NCBI RefSeq assembly: GCF_030433645.1
Contig: NZ_JAROCG010000001.1
Location: 1,240,001-1,304,000 of the forward strand
From: Arthrobacter burdickii
GTDB taxonomy: Bacteria > Actinomycetota > Actinomycetes > Actinomycetales > Micrococcaceae
Length of the DNA: 64,000 nucleotides
Direction: 5' to 3'
Numbering within the stretch: position 1 is the first letter of the stretch; each line of letters opens with the position of its first letter. The translations under genes were made by a program, and so were the position numbers. Shown here piece by piece: positions 16,450-24,374 of this stretch. The notes below the pieces were generated by a model. The model searched no databases, was not told where the DNA came from, and saw only the letters and a program-made list of their open reading frames with translations.

Positions 16450-16463
16450 TTGAATCGTTTCAA
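16450..16463. promoter_or_regulatory. LacI-type operator-like palindrome before lldD
   Basis: TTGAATCGTTTCAA: 14 bp, central CG, symmetric except for one base pair on each side of centre. This is the usual build of LacI-family sites. It lies 79 bp before the lactate dehydrogenase start. Confidence 0.35.
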
Positions 16464-16541
16464 CCTTGCGGCCCGATGACGGGTACAGCAGGTCGAGGCG
16501 ATCCGCCCTCAGCGCACTGCTGCAATTGGAAGGACCATCGC

Positions 16542-17804
16542 GTGACCAAGCGCCAACTCCCCGTCCCGGCGGAAATGCTCGAGCTGATGCAGTTCAAGAA
16601 GATCGAGCTCAACGGCAAGAAACGGCGGCTGGGATCCGCGCTCACCATTGCGGACCTGCGCACCATCGCCAAGCGGCGCACCCCGAAGGCCGCCTTCGAC
16701 TACACCGACGGCGGCGCCGAGGGCGAGTTGTCGCTGGCCCGGGCCCGCCAGGCGTTCGAGGACATCGAGTTCCACCCCTCGATCCTCCGCCCGGCCGAAC
16801 ACGTCGACACCTCGGTGGAGATCCTCGGCGGACCCAGCGCACTTCCCTTCGGTATCGCGCCGACCGGGTTCACCCGGCTCATGCAGACCGAGGGCGAGAC
16901 CGCCGGCGCCGGTGCGGCGGCTGCGGCCGGCATCCCCTTCACCCTCTCGACCCTCGGCACCACCTCGATCGAAGGCGTGAAGGCAGCGAACCCGAACGGC
17001 CGCAACTGGTTCCAGCTCTACGTCATGCGCCAGCGGGAGATCTCCTACGAGCTCGCCCGCCGGGCCGGCGAAGCCGGGTTCGACACGCTCATGTTCACCG
17101 TCGACACCCCCGTTGCCGGCGCCCGCCTCCGCGACAAGCGCAACGGATTCTCCATCCCACCCCAGCTGTCCATCGGAACGGTCCTCAACGCGATTCCGCG
17201 GCCGTGGTGGTGGATCGACTTCCTGACCACCCCGAAACTGGAATTCGCGTCCCTGAGCGACACCGGTGGCACGGTGGGTGATCTGCTGAACGCGGCGATG
17301 GATCCGACCATCAGCTACGACGACCTCGCCATCATCCGCGACCTGTGGCCCGGGAAGATCCTCATCAAGGGTGTCCAGAACGTCGAGGACTCAGTGCGCC
17401 TCGTGAACATGGGGGTGGACGGGATCATCCTGTCCAACCACGGCGGCCGCCAGCTCGACCGCGCGCCCATCCCGTTCCATCTCCTGCCGCAGGTCGTCCG
17501 CGAGGTCGGCCGCGACGCCACGATCATGGTGGACACAGGCATCATGAACGGGGCGGACATCGTCGCCTCCATGGCCCTCGGCGCGAAATTCACCCTCATC
17601 GGCCGCGCCTACCTCTACGGACTCATGGCCGGCGGACGCGAAGGCGTCGACCGCGCCATCGCGATCCTGCGGGACGAGATCGAGCGCACCATGCGGTTGC
17701 TCGGTGTCTCGCACCTCGGTGAACTCGAGCCCAGGCACGTCACGCAGCTCACCCGCCTGGTACCGGTCGGTTCCACCCCCAGTGAGGTCACAAGGCTCGT
17801 CTGA
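16542..17804 (+). CDS. lldD: FMN-dependent L-lactate dehydrogenase (LldD2-like)
   Basis: A 420-residue alpha-hydroxyacid oxidising flavoprotein that passes electrons from L-lactate to the respiratory chain. It follows Mycobacterium LldD2 nearly throughout: [64 protein letters not shown]. The active-site [12 protein letters not shown] has catalytic His300 and Arg303. GTG 16542 follows GGAAGGA; the frame is open to 16359 but without similarity. It is probably monocistronic and ends before a strong hairpin. Confidence 0.85.
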   Translation: MTKRQLPVPAEMLELMQFKKIELNGKKRRLGSALTIADLRTIAKRRTPKAAFDYTDGGAEGELSLARARQAFEDIEFHPSILRPAEHVDTSVEILGGPSALPFGIAPTGFTRLMQTEGETAGAGAAAAAGIPFTLSTLGTTSIEGVKAANPNGRNWFQLYVMRQREISYELARRAGEAGFDTLMFTVDTPVAGARLRDKRNGFSIPPQLSIGTVLNAIPRPWWWIDFLTTPKLEFASLSDTGGTVGDLLNAAMDPTISYDDLAIIRDLWPGKILIKGVQNVEDSVRLVNMGVDGIILSNHGGRQLDRAPIPFHLLPQVVREVGRDATIMVDTGIMNGADIVASMALGAKFTLIGRAYLYGLMAGGREGVDRAIAILRDEIERTMRLLGVSHLGELEPRHVTQLTRLVPVGSTPSEVTRLV

Positions 17805-17863
17805 CAGCGGTGGCCGGGAGACTCGAGGGCCGGCGCCCTTCCTTCGAGCCCTTCGACACCGGG

Positions 17864-17897
17864 GGATCCTGCTTGCCGCTATCGGCGAGCAGGATCC
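17864..17897. terminator. Bidirectional hairpin after lldD
   Basis: GGATCCTGCT / AGCAGGATCC form a perfect 10-bp outer stem with GCCG/CGGC inside. It lies between the convergent lldD and M20 genes. Confidence 0.6.
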
Positions 17898-17915
17898 GGG
17901 CCACCGACACTCACG

Positions 17916-19166
17916 TCAGCCGCCTGCCGCTTCCCTTCGTGCGTCCGCCGAGAGCAGCCGGGAGATCGCGAGCTGCGCGTAGAGCGCTGCGCCATCGGCG
18001 AGGACGCTGTCGTCGAAGACGGCATAGGGGGAGTGGTTGAACGGCGCCGTCACCGGCTCGACGCCGGGAGGCACCGCCGAGAGGAAGACGAAGCTGCCCG
18101 GCACCGCGTCGAGGATCCGGGAGAAGTCCTCCGACCCACTCATCGGCTGCGGCATGGTGACGTACCGTTCGGCGCCCAGCAGTTCGGCGACCTGGGCCTC
18201 GGCATGCGCCGTCTCGTCGAGGTCGGTGATGGTGACGGGGTACTCGTGGAGGTACTCGATCTCGGCCTCCAGCCCGTGGGCGGCTGCGATGTGCCGCACC
18301 AGCCGAGGGGCGGCCTCGGTCATCCTGTCCCGGTTCGCCGTGGAGAAGGTCCGGATGGTCGCCTCGATCCTCGCGGTCTCCGGGATGATGTTGCGCTGAG
18401 TGCCCGCCTTCAGGACTCCGACGGACAGCACCACGGGGTCGAACATGTTGAACTGCCGCGTGATCAGGACCTGCAGTTGGGTGACGATCTCCGCGGCGAC
18501 GGTCACCGGATCCTTCGCGGAGTGCGGCGAGGATCCGTGCCCGCCCGCTCCGCGCACCGTCACCATCAGGGCGTCCGACGCCGACATCAGGGGACCGCCG
18601 CGGCTGGTGAGCATCCCGTTCGGCATGAGCGACGACGTCACGTGCAGCCCGTACGCAGCATCCGGCGTCCGACCGGCCGCGCCGAGGACTCCTTCCCGGA
18701 TCATGACGCCCGCGCCGTCGTGGCCCTCCTCGCCGGGTTGGAACATGAGGACGACGTCGCCCGGCAGCTCCCCGCGGCGCTCGGCGAGCAGGGTGGCCGC
18801 GCCCGCGAGCATCGCCGTGTGGAGGTCGTGGCCGCAGGCGTGCATGACGCCGTCGACCTCGGAGCTGTACGGGACTCCGGTTGTTTCCTGCACCGGGAGC
18901 GCATCCATGTCCCCGCGCAGGAGCACCACGGGTGCGGCGCCGTCCGCCCCGGACGCCCCACCGCGCAGGACCGCGGTGACCGACGTCGTGTCCGTGCCCA
19001 GGGTCACTTCGTAGGGGAGCCCGTCGAGTGCTGCGAGCACCTTTTCCTGGGTACGCGGCAGGTACAGGCCCAGTTCCGGCTCACGGTGCAGGCGGTGCCG
19101 GAGATCGATGATGTCTCCGGTAAGCGACCGGGCGTCCTCGAGAAGCGCCGCTGGGGACAGTGTCAT
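17916..19166 (-). CDS. M20 family amidohydrolase
   Basis: A 416-residue metal-dependent amidohydrolase of the M20D/hippurate hydrolase group. Landmarks are HRLHREPELGLYLPRTQ, LLRGDMDALPVQE, MHACGHDLHTAML, FQPGEEGHDGAGVMI and a dimerisation domain around GHGSSPHSAKDPV; PMSGSEDF near the C-terminus supplies the last metal ligand. Such enzymes cleave N-acyl amino acids or related amides. ATG 19166 follows AGGAGG. Convergent with lldD. The substrate cannot be told from sequence. Confidence 0.8.
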   Translation of the reverse strand: MTLSPAALLEDARSLTGDIIDLRHRLHREPELGLYLPRTQEKVLAALDGLPYEVTLGTDTTSVTAVLRGGASGADGAAPVVLLRGDMDALPVQETTGVPYSSEVDGVMHACGHDLHTAMLAGAATLLAERRGELPGDVVLMFQPGEEGHDGAGVMIREGVLGAAGRTPDAAYGLHVTSSLMPNGMLTSRGGPLMSASDALMVTVRGAGGHGSSPHSAKDPVTVAAEIVTQLQVLITRQFNMFDPVVLSVGVLKAGTQRNIIPETARIEATIRTFSTANRDRMTEAAPRLVRHIAAAHGLEAEIEYLHEYPVTITDLDETAHAEAQVAELLGAERYVTMPQPMSGSEDFSRILDAVPGSFVFLSAVPPGVEPVTAPFNHSPYAVFDDSVLADGAALYAQLAISRLLSADARREAAGG

Positions 19167-19312
19167 GGTTTCCTCCTGGCAGGGACCGGGCTGTTCTCCC
19201 ACCCTTGCAGAAGAACTCTGGAGAGGCGAGCGCGCCCCGCAGGCGGCTCGTGCGCGATCCGGCACGGGCCCCGGCGGAATCGGGGCGGTCCCGACAGGTT
19301 TATCGATCGGAA

Positions 19313-19326
19313 GGGACTTAAGACCC
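19313..19326 (+). promoter_or_regulatory. DosR-like box 1
   Basis: GGGACTTAAGACCC resembles the DevR/DosR consensus core GGGACTWWAGTCCC. It lies 97 bp before the small gene at 19423. A DevR-like regulator is encoded at 21661. Confidence 0.5.
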
Positions 19327-19422
19327 TAGTGCAATGCCGAAGTGCCCCGTGAAATGGGACCGATTCGCCGTCGGCTTTTACGGCAGCTCCGCGGATCACT
19401 GACGATTGAGGAGCTTTTCACC

Positions 19423-19704
19423 ATGACCAGCATCAGCATCATCTGGCCCCGACTCGACCCGACCGTGCAGGAGTGGCTCCTGCAGAACCCGGGGTGTGTC
19501 GTCCTTCCCCGGACCATGGCCAACCGTGTGGCGACCGGAATGGACGAGGAATTGCCCGTCGACGAGCATGGGGAACATTGGTTCACGCCGGAGGACATGA
19601 CGTTCCTGAAGGCCCGGCGACGGGCGCTGGACGCGGACGGATCCACCGCGCCGACCGGTGCAGAGGCGCGCCCCGATGTTCGGGAAGAAGCGCTGCGCCG
19701 TTGA
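19423..19704 (+). CDS. Small hypothetical protein
   Basis: A 93-residue soluble protein beginning MTSISIIWPRLDPTVQ, with a conserved-looking centre (NPGCVVLPRTMANRVATGMDEELP) and a charged, Ala-rich tail. I do not recognise a domain. ATG 19423 follows GAGGAGC at a good distance; upstream in-frame starts lack a site. A DosR-like box about 100 bp upstream and the neighbouring universal stress genes suggest a stress/dormancy role. Confidence 0.55.
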   Translation: MTSISIIWPRLDPTVQEWLLQNPGCVVLPRTMANRVATGMDEELPVDEHGEHWFTPEDMTFLKARRRALDADGSTAPTGAEARPDVREEALRR

Positions 19705-19779
19705 GGGACACCTCAGGGCGATGGCCGGCTCGGGCTTCGGAGCCCCCTCCGGACGGGGCCCCCAGGAGTGCGCCCACGA

Positions 19780-20050
19780 TGTCGAAGCGGAAGGACGCCG
19801 TCGCGCTATGGCACGGCATCCCTCGGCAGCGCACCAGAAGCTGAGGGCCCTGGTCAGTGCGGATGCAGAGCTGAGCAGCGCGCGGATCTTCGTCGAAGGC
19901 TGCGTGACGGCCGTCGACATCGACGGTCTCGATCGCGTGCGTCGACGCCCTGTCGCCCGGGACGGAGATCATTCTCGATCTCACGAACGCGGAGGCGAGG
20001 GCCGAAAGGCCCTGACCAGCAGGGCCGGTGTCTGGAATGGTTGGAGATGG
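19780..20050 (+). pseudogene. Possible frameshifted STAS-like gene remnant
   Basis: In one frame SSARIFVEGCVTAVDIDGLDRV (about 19868-19935) looks like the first half of a small STAS-like domain. The second half, VDALSPGTEIILDLTNAEARAE, continues in another frame (about 19943-20008), and EWLEMAAHTGG may follow in yet another. No single frame encodes the whole. It occupies most of the 464-bp gap 19705-20168, which otherwise shows only the ribosome site for the next gene. Confidence 0.35.
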
Positions 20051-20168
20051 CTGCTCACACGGGCGGCCCGATGAAGCGGGCTGAGCTGTGCCGCCGCGTT
20101 CCAGTCTTGGGAAGGACACCGATGAAGGCTCTCCCGCCCTTGTGCCACGACGACCAGGAGGACCTGTC

Positions 20169-21143
20169 GTGAAGGCTTCGCAGGACAGCCGGGCAACCAC
20201 CCCCCGGCCGGACAAGCGGGTCCGGCCTCTCGTGGTGGCGGTCCGCGACGCTGCGACGGGTGGCCCGGCCGTCCTGTGGGCAGCACGCCGCGCGAAGTCG
20301 CTCGGTGTTCCGCTCACCCTCGTCCATGCCGTGCCGGATCCCGCCCTGATGCCACCGGGCAGCCCCTACGGCGACGTCGTCATCCGCGGCCGTGAGGTGC
20401 TCCGGACGGAAGCGAGCCGCATCTCCGCCGACTTTCCCGCGCTGCACGTCGGGACATACCTCCACTGCGGCGATGTCGTGGAGGCGCTGCTGGGACTCGC
20501 CGCCGAATCGCCGCTGCTCATCCTGGGCTCGGACCGGATGGACGCGGCCAGCGGTGAGTTCCGGGGCTCGGTGTCCCTGCAGGTCGCCCTCGGATCACGC
20601 GTACCCGTCGTCGTCGTCCCTTCAGATGATGGGAGATCGCCGGGCACCGAGGGGACCATCGAAGGGACCGCCGACGCGACGACCGACGCGACCAGCGGGG
20701 GAGTGGTCGTCGGCGTCGATGGGTCTCCGCTGTCCGGCGTCGCCCTGCTCAGGGCGGCCGATGAGGCCCACGCGATGGGTACTACCCTGACGGTGGTGTC
20801 GGCGCCCGTCCACGGCTCGGGGGTGCCGCAGACCCCGGTGATGCAGGAGGGGGCGTCGGCACTGCTGCTCCACGTCTCCACGCGCTACCCGCACCTCGCG
20901 GTGCGCCAGGTCCTCGACGAGGTGCGCGATGCGGCGCAGGCGCTCGCACACTACGGCGCGGGTGCCGACCTCCTGGTGATCGGACGCCACGGGAGGGGAG
21001 CCCGGACGGGTATGTACCTGGGGTCGGTCACCCACACGCTGCTCCTGCACCCACCCTGCCCGACCCTGGTCGTCCCTGATCCCGGGCCCGTGCCACCACT
21101 CGACGGAAAGCTCCAGGAGCCGGAGCGGACACCCGCCCGTTGA
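20169..21143 (+). CDS. Universal stress protein, two UspA domains
   Basis: A 324-residue cytoplasmic protein with two UspA folds: about residues 15-155 and 178-300. The second domain keeps the ATP-binding G-2x-G-9x-G-S/T pattern (GRHGRGARTGMYLGSVT). The first has a looser form (GSDRMDAASGEFRGSVS). GTG 20169 follows AGGAGGA. Acidic and Thr/Gly-rich linker around residue 170. Tandem Usp proteins are classic DosR-regulon members in actinobacteria and a DevR-like regulator is nearby, though I see no box directly before this gene. Confidence 0.8.
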   Translation: MKASQDSRATTPRPDKRVRPLVVAVRDAATGGPAVLWAARRAKSLGVPLTLVHAVPDPALMPPGSPYGDVVIRGREVLRTEASRISADFPALHVGTYLHCGDVVEALLGLAAESPLLILGSDRMDAASGEFRGSVSLQVALGSRVPVVVVPSDDGRSPGTEGTIEGTADATTDATSGGVVVGVDGSPLSGVALLRAADEAHAMGTTLTVVSAPVHGSGVPQTPVMQEGASALLLHVSTRYPHLAVRQVLDEVRDAAQALAHYGAGADLLVIGRHGRGARTGMYLGSVTHTLLLHPPCPTLVVPDPGPVPPLDGKLQEPERTPAR

Positions 21144-21234
21144 CCGCTCCGCGGCGTTCCGGGGCGCCGACCCGGGGTGCGAGCCAGGCACGAACGCCGT
21201 TCCATCGAACGCGCACGGACCGCTCCAGCACGTT

Positions 21235-21444
21235 CTACTCCGGTATGAGGGGGTGGGTCTCCCGATACTTCTGGATGTGAAGGGCGAGTTTCCGCTCGGT
21301 CTCCCGACGGCGTTCGCCTTGCCGCTGGAGGAGCATCTTCGGGTCTGTTTCCTTTCCACGGGTCGGCTGCTCCCTGCCCGCGGACGAGCCGGGGGCCGGA
21401 GGGGGAACAGCAGGAAGGGTGGATGGGGTCTGGTCGGTGATCAC
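21235..21444 (-). CDS. Small charged hypothetical protein
   Basis: A 69-residue frame from GTG 21444 (AGAGGA 7 nt upstream). Pro/Ser-rich N-terminal half, then a highly charged helix (KMLLQRQGERRRETERKLALHIQKYRETHP). No recognised family. A DosR-like box lies 129 bp upstream, which is the main reason to think it real. Confidence 0.35.
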   Translation of the reverse strand: MITDQTPSTLPAVPPPAPGSSAGREQPTRGKETDPKMLLQRQGERRRETERKLALHIQKYRETHPLIPE

Positions 21445-21572
21445 GGTCGTGTCCTCTGCTTGCCTGCGCCTGGAGTGGGGTCGGCCCGCGGTTCGGTCGA
21501 CCGTATCCGGCGGCACGTCCTTTCCCTGCGGGCCCGTAGTCCATGGTCCGCCCAGAGGGGGGTTACCCCCTA

Positions 21573-21586
21573 GGGTCTTAAGGCTC
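21573..21586 (-). promoter_or_regulatory. DosR-like box 2 (degenerate)
   Basis: GGGTCTTAAGGCTC, with one half-site close to the DosR core and the other degenerate. Located between the regulator's stop and the small minus-strand gene. Confidence 0.35.
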
Positions 21587-21660
21587 CATTAGGGGGTGGT
21601 GTGGTTGCGGCGTCGGGGCCTCCCCGTCTTTCGTCGCCTGCATCCTGGCAGGCGGGCTGA

Positions 21661-22314
21661 TCAGGGCCTGCTGATGAAGACAGCGGCCTGGGTGCGGCGC
21701 TGGAAACCCAGCTTCGACAGCAGTGAGGACACGTAGTTCTTCACCGTCTTCTCGGCGAGGAACAGCTCTCCGGCGATGTCCCTGTTCGTCAGACCGGCTC
21801 CAATGAGCGCCAGGACCTTCCTCTCCTGGCTGGTCAGCCCCACGAGGCGCGGATCCTCCACCGGGGCGGCACTGAGGCCGGCCACGATGCGTTCCTTCAG
21901 TCCCGCCTCGAAGAGGGACGCCCCGCGAGCGGCGCGATGCAGCTTGTCGATCAGGTCGGAGCCGAGAATCTCCTTCAGGATGTACCCGGAGGCGCCGGCA
22001 AGGACGGCTCCGCGCACGGCCTGGTCGTCGTCGTAGCTGGTCAGGATGACACATGACAGTGAGGGATCGATGGAGCGCACATCGCGGCACACCTCGATGC
22101 CCGTCCCGTCAGGGAGCCTGGCGTCGAGGATCGACACGTCCGGGGACAGGGCGGGGATCCTCCGCGTCGCCTCCTCGGCGGAGCCCGATTCCCCGACGAC
22201 GACGAAGCCTTCGCCCTCGAGCAGCTCCCGCAGGCCCCGCCGCACCAACTCGTGATCGTCGAGAAGGAAAACCGTCGATCTCTCCGCCCGCCCGTCAACC
22301 ATCGCGCCTGTCAT
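21661..22314 (-). CDS. DevR/DosR-like response regulator (NarL family)
   Basis: A 217-residue two-component regulator. The receiver domain (about 14-130) has LLDDHE and phospho-acceptor Asp64 (SILDARLPDG). A LuxR-type helix-turn-helix (about 150-210) reads LTSQERKVLALIGAGLTNRDIAGELFLAEKTVKNYVSSLL (residues shown exceed one helix; key parts are TNRDIA and EKTVKNYVS). FLAEKTVKNYVS and RRTQAAVF are near-identical to mycobacterial DevR. ATG 22314 follows AAGGAAG. Usp genes flank it and DosR-like boxes lie around it. No sensor kinase is in the window, so the partner is elsewhere. Confidence 0.8.
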   Translation of the reverse strand: MTGAMVDGRAERSTVFLLDDHELVRRGLRELLEGEGFVVVGESGSAEEATRRIPALSPDVSILDARLPDGTGIEVCRDVRSIDPSLSCVILTSYDDDQAVRGAVLAGASGYILKEILGSDLIDKLHRAARGASLFEAGLKERIVAGLSAAPVEDPRLVGLTSQERKVLALIGAGLTNRDIAGELFLAEKTVKNYVSSLLSKLGFQRRTQAAVFISRP

Positions 22315-22387
22315 CTTCTTCCTTCTGTCTGGGCAACCGCTCATCCCGCTCGCGTCCCATCATGAACCGGCCGCCCGACCTCGGGCA

Positions 22388-22425
22388 GGGCCGAAAGTCA
22401 CCTTCGACCGTGGGTCTTTCGACCC
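22388..22425. promoter_or_regulatory. Tandem DosR-like boxes
   Basis: GGGCCGAAAGTCAC (22388-22401) and GGGTCTTTCGACCC (22412-22425), 24 bp apart. The second is a strong near-palindrome. They lie between the divergent regulator (22314) and the Usp genes (22497, 22661), so they could serve both. Confidence 0.5.
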
Positions 22426-22496
22426 TGTCGTAACCCTCGCGCCGGGGCAACCATGAAGATCTACGCGTTCCCTCTTGCCAGGACCAGGAATCGACC

Positions 22497-22664
22497 ATGG
22501 AGCCCATCGTCCCGCCCCGCCGTCGGGTCATCGTCGTGGGAGTGGACGGCTCGACGTCGTCCATCCGCGCGCTGGAGCTCGCCGAACACTTCATCCCGCT
22601 CGCCGGCGACGTTCCAACGGCGGTCGACCCCGCGCGCAATCATCGAGGAGGTGCATCAGCGTGA
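22497..22664 (+). pseudogene. Truncated UspA N-terminus
   Basis: A 55-codon frame beginning MEPIVPPRRRVIVVGVDGSTSS: the first beta-strand, ATP loop and helix of a UspA domain (to about residue 35), then unrelated sequence and a stop. The rest of the domain is missing. Its TGA overlaps the GTG of the next gene (GTGA at 22661-22664), so it may now act as a translated leader peptide for that gene. Confidence 0.5.
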
Positions 22665-23497
22665 ACCCGTCCACGGGAGGCAAGCCGGTCGTGGTGGGGT
22701 ACGACGGCTCGGACGGTGCGAAACGTGCCGTGCTCTGGGCGGCCCGGTACGCGGCAGCGGCCGGCCTGCCGCTCGTCGTCGCCCACTGCTGGCCCTGGCC
22801 CCTCTTCACCAAGGACCTCGGCCCCGTCCCAGGTGTCCAGGACAGCGGCCTGCGCCGGCAGGCCGAGACGACGGCAGAGGAAGGACGCGCGCTCGCGGCA
22901 GGCTCCGAGCCCGGCCTCGATGTCGGCAAGCGCATCGTCATCGGATTCCCTGCCGAAGCTTTGACGAGGCTCTCCACCGAAGCATCCCTCGTCGTCACCG
23001 GGACACGAGGCCTCGGTGGCTTCTCCGGGCTGCTGGTCGGATCGGCCAGCCTCCACCTCGCGTCGAGCGCGGCGTGTCCCATCGTGGTGGTCCGGGAAGC
23101 GCGGCCCCAGTCCGACGCCGTCCTGGTTCCCGTCGACGGGTCTCCCGAGAGTGACCGGGCAGTGGCGACGGCAGGCGATCTCGCGGTGGCCCTGCGCAAG
23201 TCCATCCACCTCCTCCACGTCGAGCAGTCCCGACGGCGCCACCCCGCCGAGACCGTCCCTGATCCCGGTCACGTCCTGGAGCGGTCCGCCGCCCTGCTGG
23301 CGGCCCGTCCGGGCATCGCCGTCACGACGGAACACATGACCGCTCCCTCGATCCCCGGACTGATCCTGGAGCGCGCCGGCAGCGCAGCCGGCGTGGTCAT
23401 CGGCGCCAAGGGACACAGCACGCTCGGCGTGCGGCTGGGTTCGACGGTCCACGCGGTCCTCCACCACGGCCAGGGAAACGTCGTCATCGTCCGCTGA
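22661..23497 (+). CDS. Universal stress protein, two UspA domains
   Basis: A 278-residue tandem Usp. Domain 1 (about 8-145) begins KPVVVGYDGSDGAKRAVLWAA and has the ATP motif GTRGLGGFSGLLVGSAS. Domain 2 (about 150-278) begins AVLVPVDGSPESDRAV and has GAKGHSTLGVRLGSTV. GTG 22661 follows GAGGAGG. Upstream lie a truncated Usp frame with a 4-base overlap and two DosR-like boxes, so hypoxia- or starvation-type induction is likely. Confidence 0.82.
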   Translation: MNPSTGGKPVVVGYDGSDGAKRAVLWAARYAAAAGLPLVVAHCWPWPLFTKDLGPVPGVQDSGLRRQAETTAEEGRALAAGSEPGLDVGKRIVIGFPAEALTRLSTEASLVVTGTRGLGGFSGLLVGSASLHLASSAACPIVVVREARPQSDAVLVPVDGSPESDRAVATAGDLAVALRKSIHLLHVEQSRRRHPAETVPDPGHVLERSAALLAARPGIAVTTEHMTAPSIPGLILERAGSAAGVVIGAKGHSTLGVRLGSTVHAVLHHGQGNVVIVR

Positions 23498-23523
23498 CCA
23501 CCGCCATCGCCGGCCGACTGTCC

Positions 23524-23573
23524 GTCTGCGGATGTCTGCGGATGTCTGGGGATGTCTGCGGATGTCAGCGGAT
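23524..23573. repeat. Five copies of a 10-bp tandem repeat
   Basis: Unit GTCTGCGGAT repeated five times with two single-base variants (GTCTGGGGAT, GTCAGCGGAT). It runs from the Usp-permease gap into the last codons and stop of the minus-strand permease gene. Units of 10 bp shift the frame by one per copy, so copy-number change would alter the permease C-terminus. Confidence 0.8.
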
Positions 23574-24374
23574 GTCGCGGCGGGAGAGCCCCACGGCGGC
23601 GGCCAGCACGAGGACGCCGCACAGGCCGAGGATGAGCGCCATGCCGCCCCACGCACCGTTCCCGAAGCCGTTCGCGAGCGGAGCCGGGTCGAACGCCCAG
23701 GTGTACGGGGAGAAGTGTCCGAGCCATCGAGTCGCCTCCGCCTGGTGGCCGAGGGCATTGAAGGCGTACCCCAGGACGGCGATGCCCGCGCCCGCCGCCA
23801 CGGACGCGGTCCTCGAACCGGTTGCTGCTCCTGCCGTGACCGCCGCAAGACCGCTCAGGAGGCTCAGCAGGTACAGCGCGACCGTGCCTGCGACGACGTG
23901 GCCGGGTGTCAGCCCGAGCTGGGAGGGACCGTTCAGCACGAGGACGGCCACCAGCAGCACGCCGCAGACGACGGCGAGGCGCAGAGCCAGCGCGAGGGCC
24001 GCTTCGAGAGCGACCTGCGGGCGCGTGACGCCATGCGCCAGGGTGAGCTCCAGGGCACCGCTCTCTTCCTCGCCACCGATCGCGGCTGCTCCCCACCCCA
24101 CGGCGGCGATGGTCAGCAGCACGAAACCGAGCAATCCCAGAAGGGTTGCCTGGGCGTAACCCGCACCTGTGGAGATCGAGGCGAAGCCGAGGGTCGTGAC
24201 CAGTTCCGACGGCAGGGATGAGACGACGGCCTCGAGGTCGCCGGTCGCCCCCATCGACGGGTAGATCGGGAGGTAGAGGAGGCTCGCCGCGATGAGGCCG
24301 ACGGACCAGCCGGCCATCCCGACGCGGGAGCGGCGCAGTGTGTGCCGGACCACCGGCAGTGCGCTACCGGCCAT
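23565..24374 (-). CDS. ABC-2 type transporter permease
   Basis: A 269-residue membrane protein with about six hydrophobic segments. The cytoplasmic loop GGEEESGALELTLAHGVTRPQVALE is typical of ABC-2 export permeases of antibiotic/lipid type. The start codon overlaps the end of the ATPase gene by 11 bp, so the two form one operon and probably one exporter. Its 3' end lies in a 10-bp tandem repeat. Substrate unknown. Confidence 0.78.
   Translation of the reverse strand: MAGSALPVVRHTLRRSRVGMAGWSVGLIAASLLYLPIYPSMGATGDLEAVVSSLPSELVTTLGFASISTGAGYAQATLLGLLGFVLLTIAAVGWGAAAIGGEEESGALELTLAHGVTRPQVALEAALALALRLAVVCGVLLVAVLVLNGPSQLGLTPGHVVAGTVALYLLSLLSGLAAVTAGAATGSRTASVAAGAGIAVLGYAFNALGHQAEATRWLGHFSPYTWAFDPAPLANGFGNGAWGGMALILGLCGVLVLAAAVGLSRRDIR

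Noticed and set aside
16359..16541. A longer start for the lactate dehydrogenase
   Set aside because: The extra 61 residues have no similarity to LldD, cover the operator-like palindrome, and GTG 16542 has a good ribosome site.
22453..22660. Longer upstream starts for the second Usp protein
   Set aside because: The added residues are frame-shifted readings of the UspA fragment; GTG 22661 has a strong site and begins at the domain.
23524..23573. The 10-bp tandem repeat as a CRISPR array
   Set aside because: Units are contiguous without spacers and far too short.
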